Assembly: GCA_902766585.1 (NCBI GenBank)
Contig: CACXDV010000234.1
Coordinates: forward strand, 1-5,112
DNA: 5,112 nucleotides
Direction of reading: 5' to 3'
Source of the DNA: an uncultured Ruminococcus sp.
GTDB lineage: Bacteria; Bacillota; Clostridia; Oscillospirales; Acutalibacteraceae
Position 1 is the stretch's first letter, and each line of letters starts with the position of its first letter. Of the stretch, positions 1 to 5,112 are shown piece by piece. The position numbers were made by a program, and so were the translations under genes. The notes below the pieces were generated by a model. It searched no databases, had not been told where the DNA came from, and worked only from the letters and a program-made list of their open reading frames with translations.

Positions 1-3
1 GAG

Positions 4-87
4 TGCGGATAACAGGACTTGAACCTGCACCTCCTTGCGAAGACTAGCACCTGAAGCTAGCGCGTCTGCCAATTCCGCCATATCCGC
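4..87 (-). tRNA. tRNA-Leu (anticodon CAG)
   Basis: Read on the minus strand this is a class II tRNA of 84 nucleotides that decodes CUG leucine codons. The 7-bp acceptor stem is perfect (GCGGATA at 81-87 with TATCCGC at 5-11) and the discriminator base is A (position 4). The anticodon stem is CTAGC/GCTAG (56-60 and 44-48) around the loop TTCAGGT, putting the anticodon CAG at 51-53. The long variable region (29-43) folds as a 4-bp CTTC/GGAG stem capped by a GCAA tetraloop, as expected for tRNA-Leu. The T arm contains GGTTCAAGTCC. The 3' CCA is not encoded: the bases after the discriminator are CTC, so it would be added enzymatically. Its own consensus promoter lies about 30 bases upstream. Confidence 0.96.
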
Positions 88-116
88 TTATCTTACAGCT
101 TTTTGACTGCTTTGTT

Positions 117-145
117 ATTATAACAGACAATTATTGATTTGTCAA
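117..145 (-). promoter_or_regulatory. Consensus SigA promoter of tRNA-Leu
   Basis: On the minus strand a perfect -35 (TTGACA, 140-145) is followed after exactly 17 bases by a perfect -10 (TATAAT, 117-122). The -10 is preceded by TGT, giving an extended TGnTATAAT element. Transcription should start near position 110, leaving a leader of about 20 bases for removal by RNase P. A promoter of this strength is usual for stable RNA genes. No clear intrinsic terminator lies between the end of the YlmC/YmxH gene (164) and this promoter, so read-through from upstream is possible as well. Confidence 0.9.
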
Positions 146-163
146 GCATTTTGAAAAGGATTT

Positions 164-460
164 TTATCTCAGGCTCAAAAGCGGAAATCTGATTTTTCTT
201 TTTCTTTTGCTTTCCGGCTCCGGACAATGGTTTACAAGTATCGTATCCTTTCCTATCAGCTCAATACAGTTCCAGCTTATCACCATATCGTCATATCTTC
301 CGAAAAGACCGAAGCATCTCGGTTTTCCGTATATTATTATTGAAACTATTTTTGCGGTAACGGTATCCACCTCAACATCATCAACACATCCGAGATTACA
401 GCCTGTCTTACTGTTTACTACCTCTTTATGACGCATATCGGTCACTCTGCAGCTACCCAT
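164..460 (-). CDS. ymxH: YlmC/YmxH family PRC-barrel protein
   Basis: This encodes a small protein of 98 residues that I recognise as the YlmC/YmxH family, single PRC-barrel-like proteins of endospore-forming Firmicutes annotated as sporulation proteins; the biochemical role is not established. The family pattern is clear: an N-terminal KEVVNSKTGCNLGCVDDVEVD segment (residues 12-32, shortened here by description: KEV-N, G-LG-VDD-E-D), a central K-VSIII strand (37-43), the CFGLFGR turn (49-55) and a closing DDMVISW...IG-DTILVN (57-77). A basic tail (KRKRK, 85-89) follows the barrel. There are six cysteines in 98 residues. The ATG at 458-460 is preferred over an internal Met9, because clostridial relatives carry a similar short lead before the KEV motif. 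A GGGGG element lies 6 bases or so upstream of the A-rich/T-rich spacer before ATG, a modest ribosome binding site that is also part of the upstream hairpin. It sits 55 bases after the ATPase gene. Family membership is fairly sure; a sporulation role is inferred from family naming only. Confidence 0.88.
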   Translation of the reverse strand: MGSCRVTDMRHKEVVNSKTGCNLGCVDDVEVDTVTAKIVSIIIYGKPRCFGLFGRYDDMVISWNCIELIGKDTILVNHCPEPESKRKRKIRFPLLSLR

Positions 461-507
461 AAAAATGCCCCCAAAGTATATGATATTATATCATATGCCC
501 GGGGACA
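461..507 (-). terminator. Hairpin terminator after the P-type ATPase gene
   Basis: Eight bases after the ATPase stop codon the minus strand reads TGTCCCC (501-507), which pairs over 7 bp, with one G-U, with GGGGGCA (466-472), followed directly by TTTTT (461-465). Between these arms sits a perfect 9-1-9 inverted repeat, ATATGATAT/ATATCATAT (478-496), so the whole element can form a long two-part stem with a small internal loop. The G/C-rich base plus T-tract is terminator-like, but the internal loop and the short T run make its efficiency uncertain. The T-tract abuts the ymxH start codon, and the 3' arm contains that gene's probable ribosome binding site. Confidence 0.6.
485..493 (-). promoter_or_regulatory. 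Candidate extended -10 promoter for ymxH, inside the hairpin
   Basis: The minus strand carries TGATATAAT here: a perfect -10 (TATAAT, 485-490) with the TG of an extended -10 (491-493). No good TTGACA-like -35 is present 16-18 bases upstream, which is tolerable for an extended -10. Initiation about 7 bases downstream, near 478, would give a leader of about 18 bases that keeps the GGGGG ribosome binding site but lacks the 5' half of the hairpin. Because the region is an A/T palindrome, a chance match is possible. An overlapping SigK-like reading (AC, 16 bases, CATATGATA; 489-515) is an alternative. Confidence 0.5.
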
Positions 508-515
508 CTCTTTGT

Positions 516-3008
516 TTACACTAATTTCTTATGTTTGGATATTCTTTTTTCTTTTCTTCGCTTTTCAATTTTCTTCTCAAGACCGGGGGCTGTCTTTTCG
601 ACAATAAATGTAAGCAGTACGAAAATCCCGAGACAAACAGCAAACATTATTCCCGAATCTATTAGCATAGTAGAGGTAAATTCAGAAATATAGAATACAT
701 TTATTCCCATGAAATTCCTGAAACACAATACCCCTATTACCATACCGACATTCATAAGTATAAACAGTGCCACTCTCAGCGGATTGAACGGCAACGAAAT
801 TTTGAACAGGAGCATCATTGAAACCGCTGTCAGAATACATACACTTACTGTGGAATACTCCTCCGGAGTGAAATGAAGAATCTGCATGGATATTACCGAC
901 ATGATAATACTGAGCACTATCGTAAGTCCTGCCGGCAAAGCATTTTTAAGAATATTGAATAGGAAAATACCCTTTATTCTGTCCTTATTCGGCTCAAGAG
1001 CAAGGATAAGCGAAGGAATACCTATAGTGAATGCATTGATAAGGGTATACTGTATCGGCTTGAAGGGATATGGAGCAACGGTGACGAAAATAAAAAACAA
1101 TGCAAGCAGGATAGAGAAAACTGTCTTTGCAATAAACAATGTTGCAGAACGCTGTATATTGTTTATTGACCTTCTTCCCTCTGCAACCACCTTCGGCATT
1201 GAAGCAAAATTAGAATCAAGAAGAACAAGCTGTGATACGCTTCTTGCAGCGTCACTGCCCGCTGCCATTGCAATACTGCAATCAGCTTCTCTTAAAGCAA
1301 GTACGTCATTTACACCGTCACCGGTCATGGCTACGGTATGTCCCTTACTCTTAAGGGCAATTACGAACTTTTTCTTCTGTGCCGGAGTTACACGGCCGAA
1401 TACCGTATAATTCTCTATTGCATATGCGATATCCTCATCTGTCTTAAGGGTAGTCGCATCAACGAATTTTTCATAATTCTTTACCTGCGCCCTTCTTGCT
1501 ACATCAGATACGGTAACGGGATTATCTCCGGAAATTATCTTTACCTCAACATTCTGCTCGGCAAAATATCTCAGCGTCATAGGAGCCTCTTCTCTTATCT
1601 TATCATTCAAAAGCGCTATTCCAATGACTTTTATTCCATCCGGCAGTTCCTTATCCTTAAAATCATTATCCGAATGGGCTATTATTATGGAGCGGTAATT
1701 TTTTGCATATTCGTTAAGCTGAAGCTTCAGACTTTCAGGGACAGTTTTAAGTATGAATTCAACAGCGCCCATTATATATGAGCCTTCATTTTCAAAATGA
1801 GCACCTGACCATTTCTTTTCGGAAGCGAAGGGAATTACCTTATCTGCTTTTATATCCTTGTCTTTTCCATATTTATCATGCAAAGCCATAAATGTTGCGT
1901 TTGTATCGTCCAATACGGAGGTAAGACATCTGAGAGCATCCTCGACATTTTCCTTTTCATAGCCGTTGATGCCGACAACGTCTGCAACCTCCATACAGCC
2001 CTCGGTTATTGTTCCTGTTTTATCAAGACACAATACGTCAACACGGGCAAGTGTTTCAATACAATAAAGCTCCTGTACAAGCACCTTATATTTTGAAAGT
2101 CTGATTACGCCTACCGCAAGAACGGTACTTGTCAAAAGCATAAGTCCTTCCGGAATAATGCTTGTTACAGATGCAACACAGTTGACTACTACTGATTGGA
2201 GATGAACCGGAATAGTTCCGAGTGCGGAATTGATAGTATCATTAGCATCAAACGGAACAAAATACTGTCTGAGGAACAACAGAACTGTAAGCGGAAGAAT
2301 TATAAATGCCAATGCCCTGATTATAAAACGCAATGTTATCATTATTTCGGAATTGATATTCTTTGCATTCTTAGCCTCGGCAGAAATTTTTGATGCATAA
2401 TTATCAGCTCCGACGTGCTCTGTCCGTGCAAGACATTTTCCGCTTACAACAAAGCTTCCGGATAATATCATATCTCCCGGTCTTTTATGAATAGCGTCCG
2501 ATTCGCCCGTAAGAAGCGATTCGTTTACATCACATTCACCCGAAATCAATACACTGTCCACGGGTATCTGATTTCCCTGTGAAAACTCTATGATATCATC
2601 TATAACAATTTCCTCTGTATTGATACTGTGCTTTTCCCCATCGCGTATTACTGATGCCTTCGCCGCGGACACAATGGCAAGATGATCTATTGCCTTTTTT
2701 GCTCTTATCTCCTGAACGATTCCTATGGTCGTATTGAAAATCATTACACCGAGAAAAAGCATATTCCTGTATGAGCCTACAAGAAATACAGAAACACCGA
2801 GAATAATATTCATAATATTAAACAATGTAACTATATTATCCCTTAAGATCTTCTTTATGCTCTTACTGCGAGGCTGAGTATTTTTGTTATAAAAGCCCTT
2901 AGCCTTCCTGTCATTCACCTGTTCAGAGGTAAGTCCGGTATCCGGCTCTGCATTTATCCTTGAACAAAGCTGATTTTGTTCGTTTTCATTCGGTTTGTTA
3001 TCCGACAT
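516..3008 (-). CDS. Cation-translocating P-type ATPase, CtpE-like
   Basis: An integral membrane pump of 830 residues that should use ATP, through an aspartyl-phosphate intermediate, to move a cation across the cytoplasmic membrane. Visible landmarks in order are two N-terminal membrane segments (about 57-98), the actuator-domain loop TGES (167-170), membrane segments about 222-247 and 270-300 with the PEGL motif in M4 (286-289), the phosphorylation site DKTGT (D329), a nucleotide-domain KKWSG (398-402), SGDNP (493-497), the hinge TGDGVND (562-568), and six C-terminal membrane segments (about 622-803) ending in a strongly basic tail. The M4/M5/M6 sequences (IPEGLMLLTS, LFIAKTVFS, IGIPSLILALEPN) resemble the actinobacterial CtpE group, for which calcium uptake has been reported in mycobacteria. 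M6 lacks the usual N-x-x-T-D of calcium/proton/sodium pumps, so the ion cannot be named from sequence. All catalytic motifs are intact. The ATG at 3006-3008 has AAAGGAG 7 bases upstream (3016-3022). The gene is monocistronic or at most read through into ymxH. Confidence 0.93.
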   Translation of the reverse strand: MSDNKPNENEQNQLCSRINAEPDTGLTSEQVNDRKAKGFYNKNTQPRSKSIKKILRDNIVTLFNIMNIILGVSVFLVGSYRNMLFLGVMIFNTTIGIVQEIRAKKAIDHLAIVSAAKASVIRDGEKHSINTEEIVIDDIIEFSQGNQIPVDSVLISGECDVNESLLTGESDAIHKRPGDMILSGSFVVSGKCLARTEHVGADNYASKISAEAKNAKNINSEIMITLRFIIRALAFIILPLTVLLFLRQYFVPFDANDTINSALGTIPVHLQSVVVNCVASVTSIIPEGLMLLTSTVLAVGVIRLSKYKVLVQELYCIETLARVDVLCLDKTGTITEGCMEVADVVGINGYEKENVEDALRCLTSVLDDTNATFMALHDKYGKDKDIKADKVIPFASEKKWSGAHFENEGSYIMGAVEFILKTVPESLKLQLNEYAKNYRSIIIAHSDNDFKDKELPDGIKVIGIALLNDKIREEAPMTLRYFAEQNVEVKIISGDNPVTVSDVARRAQVKNYEKFVDATTLKTDEDIAYAIENYTVFGRVTPAQKKKFVIALKSKGHTVAMTGDGVNDVLALREADCSIAMAAGSDAARSVSQLVLLDSNFASMPKVVAEGRRSINNIQRSATLFIAKTVFSILLALFFIFVTVAPYPFKPIQYTLINAFTIGIPSLILALEPNKDRIKGIFLFNILKNALPAGLTIVLSIIMSVISMQILHFTPEEYSTVSVCILTAVSMMLLFKISLPFNPLRVALFILMNVGMVIGVLCFRNFMGINVFYISEFTSTMLIDSGIMFAVCLGIFVLLTFIVEKTAPGLEKKIEKRRKEKRISKHKKLV

Positions 3009-3040
3009 GGTTTCACTCCTTTGATTTTAGCATATAAATA

Positions 3041-3069
3041 ATTATATCCTTTTCTGCAAACTATGTCAA
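3041..3069 (-). promoter_or_regulatory. Perfect consensus SigA promoter of the P-type ATPase gene
   Basis: On the minus strand TTGACA (3064-3069) is followed by a 17-base spacer and TATAAT (3041-3046), a 12/12 match to the vegetative consensus at optimal spacing. The predicted start is near 3034, about 26 bases before the ATG. That leader is too short to hold a riboswitch such as yybP-ykoY, so any control would have to come from a repressor overlapping the promoter. No obvious operator repeat is seen there. Expression is therefore predicted to be strong and largely constitutive. Confidence 0.9.
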
Positions 3070-3093
3070 CACCCGTCGAAAATGATATGATTC

Positions 3094-3130
3094 AAAAAAA
3101 TGAGGCTGCCGCATTTTTAGTGCGACAGCC
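3094..3130 (-). terminator. Intrinsic terminator of groESL
   Basis: Nineteen bases after the groEL stop codon, the minus strand has a 10-bp stem, GGCTGTCGCA/TGCGGCAGCC (3121-3130 and 3104-3113), with one U-G pair and a 7-base loop CTAAAAA. It is followed by TCA and a run of seven T (3094-3100). This is a strong Rho-independent terminator that should end the groES-groEL message. An A-run on the 5' side (3134-3141, T on the plus strand) makes the structure roughly symmetrical, so it could work in both directions, but no plus-strand gene reads into it. The ATPase promoter lies just beyond it. Confidence 0.93.
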
Positions 3131-3149
3131 ATTGTTTTTTTGGTATTTA

Positions 3150-4778
3150 TCAATACATACCGCCCATTCCGGGATCACCGGCAGGCATCGGAGGTGTAGG
3201 TTCCTTGATATCAGCAACAAGTGACTCTGTTGTGAGTACCATAGCTGCAACAGAAGCAGCATTCTGAAGTGCGGAACGTGTTACCTTTGTAGGATCTACA
3301 ATACCGTTTTCCATCATGTCAACATATTCCTCTGTAAGAGCATTGAAACCGTAGCCTACCTTATCAGAACTGATGATCTTATCAACTATAACAGAACCCT
3401 CAAGTCCTGCATTAGCAGCTATCTGACGAACAGGCTCTTCAAGTGCCTTGAGAACGATCTTTGCACCTGTCTTTTCGTCACCCTCAAGTGTATCAACAAG
3501 AGCAGATACAGACTTAAGTGTGTTGAGAAGTGCTGTACCGCCACCTGCGACAATACCCTCTTCAACTGCAGCCTTTGTTGCAGCAAGCGCATCCTCAATT
3601 CTCAGCTTCTTTTCCTTCATTTCTATCTCAGTAGCAGCACCGACCTTGATTACAGCTACACCGCCTGCGAGCTTTGCAAGACGCTCCTGAAGCTTTTCCT
3701 TATCAAAATCAGATGTTGTTGTTTCGATCTGTGCGCGGATCTGACCAACTCTTGCAGCTATCTCTTCCTGGCTGCCTGCACCGTCTACGATAATAGTATT
3801 TTCCTTGTCAACCTTTACCTGACGAGCGCGTCCGAGCTGGTCCATTGTTGTATCCTTGAGCTCAAGACCTATCTCAGAAGAAATAACCTGACCGCCTGTA
3901 AGAACAGCTATATCACGAAGCATTTCCTTTCTTCTGTCGCCAAATCCTGGAGCTTTAACACCAACACAGGTAAATGTGCCTCTGAGTTTATTAAGGATAA
4001 GTGTTGTAAGAGCCTCGCCCTCAATATCCTCAGCGATAATAAGAAGTCTAGCACCAGACTGAACAATCTGCTCTAATATTGGAAGAATCTCCTGGATGTT
4101 AGAAATCTTCTTGTCTGTAATAAGAATATATGGATCATCAAGGTTAGCTTCCATCTTATCCATGTCTGTGCACATGTAAGCTGAAATATAACCTCTGTCA
4201 AACTGCATACCTTCAACAAGGTCAAGCTCTGTCTGCATTGTCTTAGATTCCTCGATTGTGATAACACCATCGTTAGAAACCTTCTCCATAGCGTCAGCAA
4301 CCATCTGACCTACTTCATCATCACCAGCAGAAATAGCTGCAACTCTTGCAATCTGATCTTTGCCATCTACAGCCTTAGACATGCCAACGATTGCTTCTGT
4401 AGCACACTCTACAGCCTTCTTCATACCCTTTCTAAGAACGATTGGGTTAGCACCAGCAGCAAGGTTCTTCATACCTTCCTTAACCATTGCCTGAGCAAGT
4501 ACTGTAGCTGTTGTAGTACCATCACCAGCAACATCATTTGTCTTTGTAGCTACTTCCTTCACAAGCTGAGCACCCATGTTCTCGAATGGATCATCAAGCT
4601 CAACATCCTTTGCGATAGTAACACCATCGTTTGTGATAAGTGGAGCACCGTAAGACTTTGAAAGAACTACATTACGTCCCTTTGGTCCGATTGTTACTCT
4701 AACTGTATTTGCTAATTTATCGACACCAGCTTCAAGAGCCTGTCTAGCTTCTGCGCCATACTTAATTTCTTTTGCCAT
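3150..4778 (-). CDS. groEL: Chaperonin GroEL (Hsp60)
   Basis: The 60-kDa subunit of the cytoplasmic chaperonin, which with GroES encloses and folds non-native proteins in an ATP-driven cycle. At 542 residues it has full family length. Visible features include the N-terminal equatorial segment with GPKGRN (31-36), the ATP-binding loop GDGTTT (85-90), the apical domain with GDRR (280-283), the conserved LxxRxxxxxSDFDKEKLQERLAKLAGG region (about 355-373, quoted in part), the catalytic aspartate of RIED (D396), the GGGTAL loop (412-417) and a short C-terminal tail ending GMGGMY. That tail is shorter than the long GGM repeats of many homologues. The ATG at 4776-4778 has AGAGAGG (4788-4794) 9 bases upstream. 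It lies 58 bases after groES with no terminator or hairpin between them, so the two are cotranscribed. Oddity: proline, arginine and isoleucine codon choice changes sharply near codon 285. Confidence 0.98.
   Translation of the reverse strand: MAKEIKYGAEARQALEAGVDKLANTVRVTIGPKGRNVVLSKSYGAPLITNDGVTIAKDVELDDPFENMGAQLVKEVATKTNDVAGDGTTTATVLAQAMVKEGMKNLAAGANPIVLRKGMKKAVECATEAIVGMSKAVDGKDQIARVAAISAGDDEVGQMVADAMEKVSNDGVITIEESKTMQTELDLVEGMQFDRGYISAYMCTDMDKMEANLDDPYILITDKKISNIQEILPILEQIVQSGARLLIIAEDIEGEALTTLILNKLRGTFTCVGVKAPGFGDRRKEMLRDIAVLTGGQVISSEIGLELKDTTMDQLGRARQVKVDKENTIIVDGAGSQEEIAARVGQIRAQIETTTSDFDKEKLQERLAKLAGGVAVIKVGAATEIEMKEKKLRIEDALAATKAAVEEGIVAGGGTALLNTLKSVSALVDTLEGDEKTGAKIVLKALEEPVRQIAANAGLEGSVIVDKIISSDKVGYGFNALTEEYVDMMENGIVDPTKVTRSALQNAASVAAMVLTTESLVADIKEPTPPMPAGDPGMGGMY
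3915..3935 (-). other. Codon-usage breakpoint within groEL
   Basis: Counting codons by eye in groEL, the prolines are 7/7 CCA up to residue 277 and 0/7 CCA after it (CCT, CCG, CCC). Arginines are 9 or so AGA with one CGT up to residue 283, then 7 CGT/CGC against 2 AGA from residue 288 on. Isoleucine ATA is almost absent before this point (about 1 of 20) and common after it (about 6 of 19, the first at residue 290). The ATPase gene matches the downstream pattern (about 1 CCA among more than 25 prolines), and groES matches the upstream one (2 of 3 CCA). The reading frame is intact across the junction. Counts are manual and approximate. Confidence 0.55.
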
Positions 4779-4836
4779 TTTAATCTACCTCTCTTCTATA
4801 ATTTTAGGGTTAAATGTTGTAATTGAAAGTGATATT

Positions 4837-5112
4837 CTATTCTACAACTGCCAAGATATCATTCTGGCGAACGATGATATATTCCTCGCCCTCAAGCTTA
4901 ACCTCTGTACCAGCATATTTAGAATAAATAACCTTCTGGCCTTCTTTTACCTGCATTGTGATTTCTTTACCATCTACAACCCCACCAGGACCAACTGCGA
5001 TTACCATAGCTTCCTGTGGTTTCTCCTGTGCAGCTGAAGCTAAAATAATACCAGACTTTGTAGTCTCTTCTGCTTCACACTGTTTTAATACAACTCTGTC
5101 AGTTAATGGAAC
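4837..5112 (-). CDS. groES: Co-chaperonin GroES (Hsp10), 5' end cut by window edge
   Basis: The right edge holds 91 codons plus a TAG stop (4837-4839), read on the minus strand from VPLTDRVVLK to the typical C-terminus DILAVVE. GroES forms the heptameric lid on GroEL. Landmarks are the start of the fold PLxDRVV, the mobile loop EAEETTKSGIIL (about residues 13-24 of the visible part), the VAVGPGG-like turn (here VIAVGPGG), and KYAGTEVKLEGEEYIIV near the end. The family is usually 94-96 residues, so only about three residues including the start Met are missing. The promoter of the operon and any CIRCE operator for HrcA would lie beyond the window. groEL follows after 58 bases. Confidence 0.97.
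   Translation of the reverse strand, partial: VPLTDRVVLKQCEAEETTKSGIILASAAQEKPQEAMVIAVGPGGVVDGKEITMQVKEGQKVIYSKYAGTEVKLEGEEYIIVRQNDILAVVE

Noticed and set aside
207..431. A 74-codon plus-strand frame opposite the YlmC/YmxH gene
   Set aside because: The minus-strand frame matches a known family over its full length, so this one is its antisense shadow.
886..1410. A 174-codon open frame on the plus strand opposite the ATPase gene
   Set aside because: It lies wholly antisense to the strongly supported ATPase, resembles no family I know, has no ribosome binding site and is explained by the codon pattern of the other strand.
1338..2393. Three shorter plus-strand open frames (1338-1781, 1878-2096, 2196-2393)
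   Set aside because: All are antisense to the ATPase gene and read as low-complexity shadow translations without recognisable motifs or start signals.
3009..3149. Possible yybP-ykoY-type manganese riboswitch before the ATPase
   Set aside because: The promoter at 3041-3069 leaves only about 26 bases of leader, and no conserved riboswitch loops are visible.
3448..3690. An 80-codon plus-strand frame opposite groEL
   Set aside because: Its Ser/Ala/Pro-rich translation is typical of the reverse complement of a conserved coding gene.
4073..4300. A 75-codon minus-strand frame overlapping groEL in another frame
   Set aside because: It is a frame-shifted shadow of groEL, rich in Leu/Arg/Phe with no family likeness and no ribosome binding site.
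4779..4836. Possible promoter or CIRCE operator between groES and groEL
   Set aside because: The 58-base gap contains no inverted repeat of the CIRCE type and no paired -35/-10; it holds only the groEL ribosome binding site.

Overview
The window looks like chromosomal housekeeping sequence from a low-to-moderate GC Firmicute of class Clostridia. My best guess is an Oscillospiraceae/Ruminococcus-like or Lachnospiraceae-like gut anaerobe. The reasons are the GroES/GroEL sequences, a YlmC/YmxH-family PRC-barrel protein (a family of endospore-forming Firmicutes), SigA-type promoters with perfect hexamers, and AGGAG-type ribosome binding sites. This assignment rests on family recognition from memory, not on a search.

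Every gene lies on the minus strand, so the order of transcription runs from the right edge to the left. First comes groES (4837 to beyond 5112, missing only its first few codons), then groEL (3150-4778) 58 bases downstream. These two encode the Hsp10/Hsp60 chaperonin and end at a strong intrinsic terminator (3094-3130). Next is an independent unit: a perfect TTGACA-N17-TATAAT promoter (3041-3069) drives a CtpE-like P-type cation ATPase of 830 residues (516-3008), followed at once by a terminator-like hairpin (461-507). Inside that hairpin lies an extended -10 element that probably serves the small YlmC/YmxH gene (164-460). Last, a second perfect consensus promoter (117-145) drives a class II tRNA-Leu with anticodon CAG (4-87).

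The genes do not form one pathway. They are neighbouring housekeeping units, each with its own promoter or terminator. There are no gene-free stretches over 300 bases, and I see no CRISPR array, insertion sequence, phage gene or other mobile element.

I did not find a new biological system. Two observations deserve follow-up. First, codon choice changes abruptly inside groEL near 3915-3935: groES and the first ~285 codons of groEL use CCA for proline and AGA for arginine, while the rest of groEL and the ATPase use CCG/CCT/CCC, and the rest of groEL uses mostly CGN. This suggests a recombinant gene or a chimeric assembly join. Second, the ymxH promoter and ribosome binding site are nested within the terminator hairpin of the upstream ATPase gene, so read-through messages should have a masked ymxH start.
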